From contig CM035313.1 of the NCBI GenBank assembly GCA_002900995.3, positions 1,736,001 through 1,800,000 on the forward strand: a stretch of DNA of 64,000 nt. Reading direction: 5' to 3'. The stretch's first letter is position 1. Each line of letters starts with the position of its first letter. A program made the position numbers and the translations under genes. A model generated the notes under the pieces. The model ran no database searches. It saw only the letters and a list, made by a program, of their open reading frames with translations, and was not told the DNA's origin. The stretch is from Ganoderma boninense. Its lineage: Eukaryota; Basidiomycota; Agaricomycetes; Polyporales; Polyporaceae. This document shows, in pieces, positions 23,120 to 37,657 of this stretch.

Positions 23120-25241
23120 CTATGGCTGCAAGACAAGCTGCGCGCCGTTGAGCGAAGACATGACATTGACATGACTCTGGTTGTCAAACGGCCGACCATG
23201 GAAGAACCGTTGCGACGGTCGTGGGGGCACGCCAACCCATCCACGAATTTCCGAGGGCGAAATGAGGTCATACTCGAGACATCTCCCCGCGGGCTGTGCG
23301 GCCGCCGATGATGTTGAATCGCCGCTTGTTGACGTTGTGGTTGGCAACGAGGGGAGGAACATCCGAATCTTCGCGCCGTCGCTTACGTCCGGGTCACTGC
23401 TCGATGTCGACGTGGACGGAGATGAGGATGTTGACGATGTAGCCTGGGAGCTGCCGTCGTCATCATTGTCGCCATCGGAATCGTAGTTGTCATCGAACTG
23501 CGTGCCGTCCCAAGTCAAAACGTCCGCCTGCGCGAACATCGTGACGACGTCGAATGTACCCTCGTATTTCGAATCAAGCGAAACGCGGGTCTTCCCGAGG
23601 TTGTTAATGGCTCGTAGTTTAAAGCTTGCCTTGGGAGAGTCGTCTGCGTGGGCAACGGCGACGTTCAGCGGCGCATTGAACGTCTCCGCATACGAATAAA
23701 ACTGTGCGCCGGGAGGGGGAGGAGGTCCATCCTCATCGGAGTCAGAGTCATAGGTCGAGTTTGTCGTTTGAGGCGCATGCAATGTGATGTTCGCGTTGAT
23801 GCCGCTGTAGCATACGGTAAGCTGAAACACCTAACTAGAAAGAAGATGCATGGATGCCAACCTATTGCCAGTGGCGAGGTGCATAAATGTAGGTCCATCC
23901 CCATCATTATACAGGTCGATCTGGGCGTTGATGGGTCTAGATAGGACGGAAGAGACTGAGATGGACAACACTTCCAAAAAAAATAACGCGATACGTACGC
24001 GGAGACTGTCTCCAGATTAATCTGGGTTGTTACCTTGAACTTCCCTCGAATCTCAGCTGAAGACGCCTTGACTGTCGCTGATTGCGCTTGTAGGGACTAC
24101 GAGAAGAGTTAGATTTGTCAACCGATGTGACTATGAATAATGAGGCTTACCTCAACAAAGACGCCAGCCATTGCTCCGCCAAAAACTACGCTGTTGAATG
24201 TCACTTGTGGATCGAGCTGTTGGTATGTGTGTTGGAAATGTGGAAGGTGGCAGGTGAGGGAAGGAATATTGAGTGGGGAAGTGTGATTCTGAGGAAGAAG
24301 GAGGGTGATGTTGAAAATCAAGCCGTCGGATATGCTGAGATTTTGGGGGGCCTAGCGGGAAGTCATAAGTGACACTCTTCTGGGGAGAACCTCTCATGTG
24401 AATAAACGTACAAAAAGATACAGGCCCCCACCAGAACCAGTCTCCATGAGACAGACGTTGGTAGCATGTCCGAGGTGTTTGCTTGTGTGATGCATTGTCA
24501 CATGTACAACGCCGTCGGGAACTGTGACGTCGTCATTCACGGCAACGAGCAAAGAACCTGTGAACTGGTTGAGGTAACTGGTGTTGGTCGCATATGTGAT
24601 GTTGGTGTTGAGGAACACGGAGCCATTGACAGGAACGTGGTACTCCAATCTAGCGGAGGTGCCGGGATGAGGATAAATGGTCAGGGAAAACGATCAGAGC
24701 AAGGCTACGCACTCTGACACATAGATCGCCCCGTCCGGTCTATCCTTCACGTTCCAGGCATTACATGACTTGGCTGCAGAAATCAGCAAAGGCGTGTCGC
24801 CTAGTTGAATGGTCTTGGGTGGTAGAGGGTCATTGTCTTCCCAAGGTGGATAGGGACTCGAAGTGACGACGGATTTCCGCTTTGTCTTCTGCAATGGTTA
24901 AAAAAAGGTAAAGGATGGTTGGTTCGAGGAGAGACCGTGGGAGGGGCCGAGCGTACCATGACAATGAGGGGGACACCAATCACGACGGTCAGGACAAAAT
25001 ATGCAGCAAGTACGTATATGAAATATTTCCTGCATCTCCGCCTGCGGGTCCGCTTCTTCTGAATATCGGAATAGGATTGTGTTGTAGGTCTTAGCTGGGC
25101 CTGGGAGGCTTCGTAGTCGGGAAGGGAGGGAGTGGGAGTGTGGGCGCGAGCTACAGGGAGAGAGGAGGAAGAGGCTTCAGCCACGAGCTTTGGCGGATGC
25201 TGCTCGTCGTCGTTCTTGTCGATTCCATCGAGCAGGATCAT
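23120..25241 (-). CDS. Single-pass membrane protein of unknown function
   Basis: I do not recognise a named family. The protein starts MILLDGIDKNDDEQHPPKLV (another in-frame ATG exists at 25385). A cytoplasmic-looking N-terminus of about 65 residues ends in the basic cluster KKRTRRRRCRK. A transmembrane helix YFIYVLAAYFVLTVVIGVPL follows, so it is likely a type II signal anchor. The remainder, spread over about six exons, is rich in beta-strand-like, N-glycosylatable segments, such as VNGSVFLNTNITYATNTSYL, AQIDLYNDGDGPTFMHLATG and INANITLHAPQTTNSTYDSD. It resembles the repeated strands of adhesin-like (DUF4097/DUF7330-type) beta domains, but this is tentative. Near the C-terminus lies an acidic, Ser/Thr-rich low-complexity stretch, then a short conserved-looking tail ending SSLNGAQLVLQP. 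Exon joints are approximate. Confidence 0.65.
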
Positions 25242-26720
25242 GGCCAAAAGGACTATGAGCTGAGTGGCATGGAGATTTCTGAGGAGGGACCTGGCGGGAG
25301 GAGAGGGGCGTTGGTGAGACTGGGAGTGCGAGAGCTCGCAACGGCCAGAGCCGCTCTCGGCGCCTCCCGAGCCGTGCCCTCCCATTCGCCGCTGCCCACG
25401 TCCCCCCCATCATCCCAGATCTCCCGTCGATCCCGTGTCCGCGTCCCTCTCCTCCCTTTCTCGCTCTACTGCCTCCTCCCTCTCCGGCCCGCAACTCACA
25501 ATCCAGAACACACTCTCCATTCAGTCCCCACCCATAAAGCACACTTTCTCCTCGTCTTTGTCCCAAGCCGGGTCTGGCCTTGCCTTCGAGTTTTCACGCC
25601 TTCCGACGTCCGCATCATCCGACAGTTCACAGCCTCCTCAACTCGACGCTAGAAGTTTCAAGGCCGGGGATCCCCTCGTAAATGCGCTCGTAGACGCGTT
25701 TCGAATACTTCCATGCCGTTTCCTGGACCATACCTGGGAAGTTGTCGGCCTCATTGTCGTATCGGCAAAGTGCTTGTCCTCTTCGTGTTGCAGCATGTAA
25801 GTTATCAGTATGTCACATGGATTGTTTTGTTCTCAGAGCAACAAAGGCCGGTCGTCCCGACTTGAAGCTTGAAGCTTAACCTCCTTGACTACTGCATTTC
25901 CGTTTGACTCGCAATGTCTTGACTCCAAGGAGTTCTAAACCTTCGCGCGCGTCGCGGGGCCGCACATGGAGAATATTGTTAGAACGCCGGGCTTTTCAAG
26001 TACCGGAGAAGAGGGAAGCGACTCCTTTCCATATTCCAACTATGTCGAGGTCAGTTGGATCCCAGGCATAAGTCACGAGTTGCAGTTGCGGAGTAATTTG
26101 CCCCATGGCAATGTGCACTGATTATTCGTTTCCAAACGGGATCATACATTGACTCAGAGTACATCGGCGAAATCAGGATTTGCTCTAAAGGAGCGGTGAA
26201 ATAACTTATGATGAGGACAGTGAGGGGAAGGTTCCATCACCTTGGTCCAGTAGGACAAGGCTTTACTGGGTTCGTAAACCAACCTCCAATGTAGAAGTCT
26301 CAGCTGACCGAAGTCAGAACAGTACTGTGATTCTACAGTACGTACCAAGCGGAACCTCAAGGCCAGCCGACGAAGACTAGATCCTGAGATCTGGTGGACA
26401 CTGCAGACTGATCGGTGCTGGTGCGCTCGAAAGCTGCGCAGTAACCAAGTACTCGCGAAGTGAATGGCAATACTTCCTGCGGACAACCGAAGAGATCAGC
26501 AACGTAAACTCTTCTTGTGCCTGAACGTAGTTTGCTCAACTGTGCATGAATTAGTACAGTTAATGACTGAAGTACTGTCGAGTACTTACAGTAGGAATAA
26601 GTTGAATCAAATTACACCCTCGATATGCTACTCAGTCTCATATGCTTACGTCCCAGCTTCTCACCCCACCCGGTTATCTTTCCAAGAGGTCTGCAGGGTG
26701 AACTACTTATTACTCAACAA
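25242..26720. other. Gene-poor region
   Basis: About 1.5 kb upstream of the membrane-protein gene. The open frame at 25435-25800 starts with GTG rather than ATG and shows no domain. The segment 26150-26650 is AT-richer, with several GTAC/AGTACT-type short inverted repeats, but no clear terminal inverted repeats or target-site duplication. No gene is supported. Confidence 0.5.
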
Positions 26721-27580
26721 TCAATTCAGACCTAGATCTAACGTCGCAAATGACCCCCACCTGGAGGTCTCAAAGGCGTTGGGAAGCGACGGGAAGTTCG
26801 TCTCGGGGAAACCTTCCACGAATGGCGTTCCAGTAGCGAGGGCCTCCACGTAGTACTGCAAGGATCCACACATGAGGATAAGAATGGAGCCGCGGTCGAA
26901 TAGTGGAGTAGCAATTGGCAATGAGAACGAGGAGAGGACGGATGACATGTTGGCTTAACGAGGGCGTTGATTATTGGACCGCATCGCGTAGGCCCGTAGG
27001 GGAACAGAAGGGGTTCAGACCTCTGTCGTCGCATTGCATGCTGATCGCATGTGGTCCTTGGGACTCAGAATGCATGTGTCACTGTTGTGCTTGCATGGGT
27101 TGAGTGCGGCTTGCGGGCCGTCGAAGATCAGACGACGTTTGGCGTTGAGTAGAGAGGGGTTGAACGCGCTCGTCCTCTGAATTCGACGGGATGAGGGTCT
27201 CAACGCAGTGCTAGAAGATGATGCCGGAGGAAGAATTTCGACAGCCAGGCGTGCACTCAATGATTCTAGAATGCTCCCCGGTCAGGATGTAGAACCGTGG
27301 CAGGGTTGGCGGACTCATCATGGACCGCTGAATGAATATACGATGGAAGGGAAATGGTTTGCGGGTCGCTTCGAAGTCACTTACCTGTCCCAGAATGTGA
27401 AGTCGAGCATTTGTTAAGTCTATTGCAGACGCAGTCTGATTCACTGGAGAAGGACAAGGAAGGCTACGATGGAGTCATGGGAAACCTATGAATCATACGA
27501 CTGACCAAGAAGACCTTCGCCGACCCTTCCCTCCCGAGCCACCGAAGCCAGGGCTCCTTCCCATGGCCGTTTTCGTCCAG
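26721..27580 (-). CDS. Unrecognised gene, 3' part (start not found)
   Basis: No family recognised. Five exons on the minus strand join with matching phase: 27580-27506, 27463-27385, 27327-27296, 27176-27021 and 26855-26721. They give about 158 residues followed by a stop. Visible pieces are LDENGHGKEPWLRWLGREGS, SESDCVCNRLNKCSTSHSG, NAKRRLIFDGPQAALNPC, HNSDTCILSPKDHMRSACN and YYVEALATGTPFVEGFPETN. Five or so cysteines and no membrane segment are seen in this part. The four splice donors and acceptors obey GT-AG, and the phase agreement across all joints is hard to get by chance. The first intron, at 42 nt, is short. The 5' exons probably lie in 27600-28000, where frames such as EHGFIIYVDNDGRTTQSAFH look coding, but I could not fix the joins or the start. 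It could also be a decayed gene. Confidence 0.42.
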
Positions 27581-28319
27581 CTGAGTCACAGAAAAGCGAA
27601 AGCGTAATTAGTGCTGAGAAGGTGGCTTGTCGGCACGGAAGAGGGGACATCTTGGTTGGGAATGCGAGTTGGGGGTGGAAGGCTGACTGCGTGGTGCGAC
27701 CATCGTTGTCCACATAGATAATGAATCCGTGCTCCGCGGAGTGTTGTCTAGTGTTGCGATCCTGGTTTTCAGAAAATGGGCCAATGAGGACGGAAGGCAA
27801 AGAAAACAGGGTCGGAGGGATCCACGGCAACCCGTTGTCCAACAAGCATCGGCAGGCCTAAAGCAGGCGATCCGTAAGCAGTGTCGTAAGAGGCCAATGA
27901 ACGGGGCTGCAATGGGGCGGATGGAATGTAATTCCAGATTCAAGCACATGTCGCAGGAGGAATTCCAGATATCGTGGTGGACGACGCCCACAATTCCAGA
28001 TAGAGGAGGGGCGGGGCGATGTGCGAAAGCCACCGAGGCCGGCCGAGGTCCAATGGGGACGGGAACATATCCCGCGGCGCACTCCTCTCCCAAGGCGCTT
28101 CTGTATCCTGCCGGATACGATTGGCCTGTGGTTCGCTTGCGCACCGCCAGCTTCCCGCCTTGCACGTCCTCCGCGACAGCCTGCGCGACATGCAATCAGT
28201 GGAGCGTGTGTGTTTCGAGAGGATCGCGGTCGCTGAGGGCGGCGGATGACTGTGCACATTCCGCGGCAACAAGTCAGAACGTGTCGATTGCGTGATCTCC
28301 TGCTCACTCTTCCTCATCC

Positions 28320-28327
28320 TATATAAT
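28320..28327 (+). promoter_or_regulatory. TATA-box of the ATP sulfurylase gene
   Basis: TATATAAT lies 124 bp upstream of the start ATG at 28451, followed by a C/T-rich leader. This is a typical strong core promoter arrangement in basidiomycetes. Confidence 0.6.
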
Positions 28328-28450
28328 ATGCGGTCAGTCCCCGACAAGATGCCTCACTCTTCACCACATATCCCGCTCTCGTCCTCCTACATACCCTCTT
28401 AGACCACTCAGCTACCCCTTCTTGTTCACCCGTTCACTTCCAGTAGAAAA

Positions 28451-30632
<2,182 letters not shown>

Positions 30633-32038
30633 ACTGGTCCTTGAAGATGTGCGCTCAGGATCGCATGTGGTCCCAGGGGTATCACTGGCGGTTTGAACAT
30701 CCCTCGATGGGCTGGCCGCCCATTTCATCTTTTTAGATCATCTCATCATGTTTTGGGCTGTGGTGTATGTTTGTAGGATCCAGGATAGACCATGTATATA
30801 TGCTAGAGATCGCACACCATAATTTATCCCCATCGCATTCAAACATTCATCACATAGTAGGTTACATATGTGCTAAGGATTATGCAGCACAATGACTCAC
30901 CGACCACCGATTATTACCTCAACTATGCAGTAGTCATTCGCAAATCAGTTTGCACTGCATCCACCGTGTGGTTCCACTGACAGTCCAAGCCACCTCTGAC
31001 GATCGAAAAGACATGCTCAGCATGGACCCGCGCCAGAACTTTAACGTTTGAAATCATGTCAACATTGGATCAAACTTCGTTGCGACTTGAATCTTGAAAA
31101 TTTCCATGTTCAGATGTCCATTGGGGGTCCCAGTCATGCATATAATTCATACGAATGCTAGAAACTTGGAGGTGGTGGCAGTCCAGGTCTCCAAACTATG
31201 GCATGGATCCAGGATGAGACTCAAAACTTGAGCTTCACAAGGGCAAGAGATCCAAGAATGAGGACTCGGAAGAAAGTGGAGGTCGGACTGCCTGAGATGT
31301 AATGTTGGGCAGCATGGTGGTTGGTGAGTGTACCAAATGTGGATCTGACATTCAACCAATTTCCAAGCATCGTCCACGGCGCTCAGCTTGAGCGCTCGAG
31401 CGTCGATCACCCGGATCATGTCACCACGACCACAGCGCTAAGTACGTCCGTACCCTCTCTCTTTTTGCCTCGTCAGCACCTCATATTTCTGTCCGTGGTT
31501 CACTAGAGGTCTCCGGTTTGAAGCATGTCTACTTACCAGGCATACCGGAGCAAGTTCAGTTTTTGGACTACATACCAATCCCCAACCCCGTGAATTGTGC
31601 AGTCTCAAGGGACCAGGGCAACCAGTGTATCAAATGCCGCCCCAGTGCTGCATGGGCATCACGGTCAGGAGCTGATGAATATGACGCTTTAGACAACCCG
31701 CCTTGGCTGTGGCGCCGCGCGCATCAAGATTCAGTAGTCGTGTTCTGATTCGCACATCTATTGGTCCACTCGGCGGTACAGAGACATAGCCAGAACGCCA
31801 ACCAAACCACGCCCGGCGCCGGCGAGACGATGCGGGATGTCGATGAAGAGATGCCAGATCGTGGTATTGGTATTGGTAAATTCAGGCGGGGGGCAACCAC
31901 CCGACGTGGGTGGGTCTCCCCTCCTCTTCCGTCTGACTGTCTCTTCCCGTGTCTCTCCTTTCTGTGTCTTCTCGGGCTCCTTCGGCCCATTCTGTTGTCA
32001 TTAGAGCGATTGGAGGTGTTCCGACTACCTCCATACTC
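30633..32038. other. Intergenic region
   Basis: About 1.4 kb between two plus-strand genes. I find only short frames without signatures. The last 100 bases before 32039 are the C/T-rich leader of the first aspartic-protease-like gene. No RNA gene or repeat is supported. Confidence 0.55.
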
Positions 32039-34502
32039 ATGACGCACATACCTTGCTTCCTTTTGTCGCTCTTTCTTCTCTTCTCTTCTCTTGCAAATAT
32101 CTTATCCGCGAACGCGGCGATCGTCACCTTGGAGGGCGTGCGGAGGGGCTCGAGCACCACGGGCAACGCGTTGTCGAGGAGGACAGGAGTCGTGGACTTG
32201 CAGAACAGCGGAGATATCGAGTATTACACGAACGTGACGCTTGGTGAGCGGTCATATCGCGTGTTAGTGGACGGTGGGAGGTAAGTACGCTTATTCTGGC
32301 TGTTGGGTTTCTGAGAGCTTGAGAGTGATGGCTTGTCTCATCACAGTGCCGATCTATGGGTTGCAGGAAAGGTCCCAAATTCCGCTTCAACTCCACATGT
32401 GGCGACCATCCACTACGAGGATTCGTATGTTTTGGGTACGTGCGCATTGCGTTCTGTGGAATCCGAGCCTATTGACATTTATTTATATAGGGCAGGTGAA
32501 TACTGCAACCCTTCAGTTTGCAGGTGTTACTATCATCAACCAATCATATGGTGAGTGGAATATGCAAGGGACTGGACACGGTCAACATTGACCAGAAGAG
32601 CAGTCGAGCAAGCAGTCGACTCATCACATCCTGATGGGCAGGGCATCCTCGGGATCGGTGCCTCCAGGCTATCCACCATCCTTTCAACTCTTTCCGCTCC
32701 TGCTGGGAACACGGTGATTGACAACCTCATCGAGGTGGAGGGTACGGGTTCGGACTTCGTCACGTCCCTCGTTAGCCGCCCTGTCGACGGCTCGGGCACC
32801 GTATCCACCCAGCTGACGATAGGCGAGGTTGTGTCTGACCACATCGACGTGCAGACAGCGACCCAGTTGCCCATCTCCAAGAATGACTGGGACTCACATT
32901 GGCTGTTATCTTTGGACGAAAGCGGTGTCATTGGACCCGACAACCTGGTGGTTAGGGCATCTAGAGATACTCAGCTGAAGGTCATCTTCGACGCGGGCTA
33001 CACTATGTCTCAGGTACCGGAGTAAGTATCCCGCATTCTATGCACACATTTTTATCTGATGTCGAGAGGTATAACAGAGCCATTGCGTCGGCCATTTATT
33101 CTCGCGTACCTGGTGCAAAGCTAGCTATGACCGATGCCTCTCCTTCTCCAGTCTGGACAGTGCCCTGTGATTTCGAGCTGAACATCACGTTCAAGTTTGG
33201 TGGCGTACCTTATCCCGTCCACCCCCTTGATACAGTCATGCGGGATATCGCGGGTCCCACCGACGACGAAGGTTCTGCCTCCTGCATTGGAGCTTTCCAG
33301 CCATCGAATACCACTAGCCCTTATGACATTCTGTTTGGCATGACTTTCCGTAAGTATTGATTGTACAGTATCGTAACGCTTCGACCAGACAGTTAACCCC
33401 TTTTCCAGTTCGGAACGCGTACATCCTCATGAACCTTGGCGACCAACCCTATGTCCAGCTCCATTCCCTCACCGATCCCGCGCAAGCCCACCAGGATTTT
33501 GTCCAGCAACGCCTGGGGGGTGTGGATACGACTGGCTCACAGCGGCTACTCCAGGATTCTGCAGAGCTTGGCGACGACTCGACGTCGAAGTCAGCAGTGG
33601 ACAGGAACAAGGTTATAATCATCGCAGGTATCATCATCGGCGCATTCATCCTTCTCTGCACAATCGGCATCCTTGGTGTCTGGTACCGTAAGCGAAGGTA
33701 TCATCGCCTGCACGCTGGGACACTCGAGGCTTCCCTACCTGTCGACTCCGCGCACACCTCCCCCACGTCGAAGGATTTCAAGGACACCCAGCCCAAGTCC
33801 CCCCTCTTTTCTGTTCATTCCAAGCAGAAGTCGGCTGTAACCGTGATAGGACAAGTTACTCGAGGGGCAGGCCATTTGTCGGTCAAGAGGCAGAGCCTTC
33901 TAGCTGCTCCCCGACGCTCGTCCACTGGTGTCCTCACATCGCCGCCAGAAGTCGAGAAAGCATCCCTTCTGGACAACGCCCGTATCAGCCTCCTCGCTGT
34001 GTCATACGACCAGGAGGATGGTCCGATTCTGATCATCGGGGAGAAACCGCTGCCAGTTCCGGATCCTGCATGTGACGATACGAAGGATGGACACCCTCCG
34101 CCGAAAAATGAATCGAACAACCGGGTCTCGTATGGCGTGACGATGTCCCAAACACCCGCCACCCTCACACGATCAGCACGGGCAGGCATACCAGACGCGC
34201 ACAACCTCCCGCCCCTTCCTCCCCCAGCGCTGCTAGCGGATTCCCCTCGTTCGCAGGGGCCGACCCCTTCTCGTCCGCTCCCCAACCCGCATACGATGGT
34301 TGGAAACCGCCGGCATTCACGGGTGATGATTAGTGCGTTCGAGTCTCTGTTCGGTCGGTCAGCTGCCAGGCGATCCAGGCCAAGTATGCCGCCGGCCTTT
34401 GACACCTCAGGCGTGACGCTCGGGAAGGGCAAGCCCGCCTCGGAGTCGAGAAAATCGTCTAACAGGACGTTTAGCTTCCGGGCCTCACGCGGCCGGTCAT
34501 AG
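32039..34502 (+). CDS. Membrane-anchored pepsin-like protein, altered catalytic triads
   Basis: A1-family fold with a C-terminal membrane anchor. The signal peptide follows MTHIPCFLLSLFLLFSSLAN. The first active-site loop, joined across the intron 32281-32346, reads LVDGGSADLWVAG; pepsins have D-T/S-G-S/T, so the threonine is glycine. The second loop reads VIFDAGYTMSQVP, with alanine in place of T/S. Both aspartates are kept. Conserved fold positions include GILGIGASRLSTI, SLDESGVIGPD and YDILFGMTF-LRNAYILMNLG. A transmembrane helix (VIIIAGIIIGAFILLCTIGI) is followed by YRKRRYHRLH and a cytosolic tail of roughly 260 residues rich in Pro, Ser and basic residues. Activity may be reduced or lost. 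The next gene is its paralogue with normal triads. Confidence 0.85.
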
Positions 34503-35905
34503 CACTGGCGCGTCGTGGCCCGCTTTCGCTGTCCGCTTTGCATCTGCTCACGCCCACGCCAACATTTACGTCTACCCCCAGGCGGTTTATGTTCACGTTC
34601 TTGTCTGGGTATAATGTACGTATGGTTTTAATCTTCCTTCATGATGCTTCTAATCCGCTTTGCTGCCTTGATATAGGACGTCCACTCATCCCACCGCACA
34701 CGCTCCTTCGCACACTTCTGGGTACAAAAACATGGTCTAATTTATAATGCGTCGTATATCGCTGCACATAGTTCAGGTTAGACAATATTAATCATCCTCA
34801 GGCTATGCTTCTGCATATGCCTGCCTCTCCTTCGGGCTTCAAGATGACATCGGTCGGGCGAATCTCGGGTGACTTGGAATGTCGTTTATCAAACACTGAC
34901 ATATGCCGACAGGTCGCCAAAGTGACTATTCCCGAGTCCCGACAGAGCTTTCGAGAGTTGTTTGGACCCAGCGCTGTCTACAATTCATCATGTTTGACGC
35001 ATTTCATTCGTCATCATCGAGCGGGAAGGCATGCCGCCAGTTCCCAAGCCGGGCTTGCGACCTATGGCATACAAGCAAGTTGCTGTAGGTAACGCCCCTC
35101 CGGCCAACCCTTACCACAGTTCGAAGTTGCTATCGACTTTATTTCGTGCCGAGGGCTCAGGGCGTAGCCCCATCGTGAGTAGAGAGGCGTTGCCGTACGA
35201 ATCCTCCTATCCTATAATGCAGCCTCTGACAATCCTTCGCATATTGATCTATTCAAAACAACGTCGTACTAAGTAGCACCAGCTTACTACCATCGTACCA
35301 AGTGACGGTCCCATAGTACTTATGCTGGTCCAGCATCGTGGCATTCTTAACTTAGCGACCGTTCGGCAGTGACTCCTCCGAAGCCAAGCCGGCGGTGCAG
35401 CGGTAAGTACCCTGCAATACGTTTGGCCACCTGAAACCTGAAACCACGCGAGAGAACGCTGGAAGTCCCCCACACGGACTCATGTTTATTGTCCCCGAGA
35501 CCTACAGTACATACGCATACTAGGCTACGGTGACCAAGGTCTCTTTTGAGTGCCGCTGAAGGCCATAAATCCAGAGTCTAGACCGACTCCTTTCTCCTTT
35601 ATGTTCCGTGGCTATCGATGGTGCAAAGGAGAACAACGGTGGCATGGTGCTGCGAAGGGGGGGAGAAGACGATGCGGTGCTTGTGCATTGTCGGCGATGA
35701 CGGCTATGACCGAAAAAGGGAGCGCTTGCGCCGAGAGGAACGGCGTCATCACAGCCCCGTTGCACACACGAATACATTATACATAGACAGACCCGTGGCA
35801 GCGTGTGCCTTGCAGTGCGTGGCTTTCTTTTCTAACTATTCCTCCCTTTCCTCACTCTCGCTCTGCTGGTCCTCTGGTCTGCGTCCCCGACCTCGTCTGG
35901 TGGCC
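34503..35905. other. Intergenic region between the protease paralogues
   Basis: About 1.4 kb. No supported gene; short frames only. It should contain the 3' UTR of the first paralogue and the promoter of the second. Confidence 0.55.
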
Positions 35906-37657
35906 ATGAAGCTCCTTGCCCCATCCCTACTCCTCTACCTTTCATGCCTCCTAGATGAGCTCCCGATCGCTCGAGCACTCCGTCTACCCCTGAAGGCGCG
36001 CATGGGAGGTTTTGGGGATGGTGGACTGACACGGAGGGCGAGTCTCACGGGTACTCCGGATTTGTCGAACCAGGGGAACATGCAATACCAGACGAACATC
36101 ACCCTGAATGGCCAGGCGTTCCAAGTGCTCGTAGACACCGGAAGGTTGGTACTAGCTCACACGGCCCTGCCACTCTCATTCATTGGAGCACGCTCGCAGT
36201 TCGGACTTGTACGTGGTGGGAAGCGTGAGTGGTGCGAAGGACACTGGCAAGACTGGCTCCGTCACCTATGCGATTGGTTCCACGAAAGGTGCGCGTTGCT
36301 GTCTCCTTCGTACCCATCTTCGGGCGCTTATGATCTCGGCGCAGGCCCGATCAAAACAGCCACTGTGGAGCTCGAAGGATTCACGGTCGACAATCAAGCG
36401 TTCAGTGAGTACACTAACCCCACTCTGCGTGATCGCTCTGACAAGGACGATATCATTACGTCTAGTTGAGCAACCGGTAGACAGCGCGCATTCAGCAGGG
36501 ACTGGGATCGTTGGCCTCGGTCCCGGTGGTGCGTCCACTATTCAGGAAATCATCGCGTCCAGCGCAGGCGACCCGATTCTCGACCGCATATTCAGGCAGA
36601 ATGCCTCCACTCCCAACTACATTACCATCCTTCTCGGTCGTGCTGGTGACCCCACAGACACCTTTGCTGGAGACCTCACTATCGGGGAGGTCGTTTCTCC
36701 ATTCAATAATGTCACCAGCCAGCCAAAGCTTCCAGTGACCCAGATGTCTAATCGTAATGGACAGCATTGGACGGCTATGCTGGACAAGAACGGAATCATC
36801 GGTCCCGACGGAAACCGCATAAACACGACAAAGCATGCTACCGGCAACAAGCTCACGGTGATGTTTGACTCTGGCTTCACTTTCCCTCAGGTGTCCAAGT
36901 GAGTCTTAATCTGGTCCTTGTTCCAAGAACGCATATCTAACCTGCACATAGAAACATCGCGAACCAGATTTACGGTCGAGTACCCGGTGCCGTCTTCACC
37001 AACGTCACAGGAGGTACCGCTCCAATGTGGACCCTGCCATGCTCGACCGAGTTGAACATTACCTTCATTTTCGCGAATGTCTCCATTCCTATCCATCCAC
37101 TTGACACTGTCACGAGTGCCTTGGAGGGTCCTCCAGATGATACTGGTGCGCCTACCTGCGTTGGTGCCTTCCAGCCTATCACTACCAACATCCAGGGTTT
37201 CGACATCATCTTGGGCATGTCTTTCCTGCGCAATGCGTACATGCTTATCAACTTCGGCGACTTCGTTGACGGCGCGCTCGCCAAGGTCGGCGACCCCTAC
37301 ATTCAGCTGCTCCCGCTCACGGACCCCAAAGAGGCGCACGCGGACTTCGTCAAGATCCGCATGGACGGCATCGACAAGAGCGCTGACCTCCATCTCCTTC
37401 CCGCTCTTCCGGACAATGGGGATGATGGCAAGACCGACAACTCCCGGGAGGATACCGTGCACAAGTACCTCCCATACATCATCGGCGGAAGCATAGCGGC
37501 TGGCGTGATCATCCTGGTCATAATCGTTGTCGCCTCATACCGTAGTTCCGCAAAGAGGAGGTACCGCCGCCTGCATGACCCGGCACCGGCTGGACTGCCC
37601 TCGCACACCACGAACGGCGCACCATTCCAGGACTACCAACCTACCCGTCGTTACTGA
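35906..37657 (+). CDS. Membrane-anchored pepsin-like aspartic protease
   Basis: Paralogue of the preceding gene with canonical catalytic motifs. The start MKLLAPSLLLYLSCLLDELP is a signal peptide. The first catalytic loop, joined over the first intron, reads LVDTGSSDLYVVGS; the second reads VMFDSGFTFPQVSK. Between them are VEQPVDSAHSAGTGIVGLGP and MLDKNGIIGPDG, which align with VEQAVDSSHPDGQGILGIG and SLDESGVIGPD of the upstream paralogue. A transmembrane helix (YIIGGSIAAGVIILVIIVVA) precedes KRRYRRLHDP and a short tail of about 35 residues, much shorter than the paralogue's. It is predicted to act at the cell surface or in a secretory compartment. Substrate unknown. The gene looks intact; the stop is TGA 37655-37657. 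Confidence 0.88.

Noticed and set aside
25435..25800. Plus-strand open frame divergent from the membrane-protein gene
   Set aside because: Starts with GTG, is low-complexity Ser-rich, has no domain or splice structure; likely leader or promoter sequence.
26200..26620. Clustered AGTACT/GTAC inverted repeats as a possible MITE
   Set aside because: No matching terminal inverted repeats or target-site duplication could be defined.
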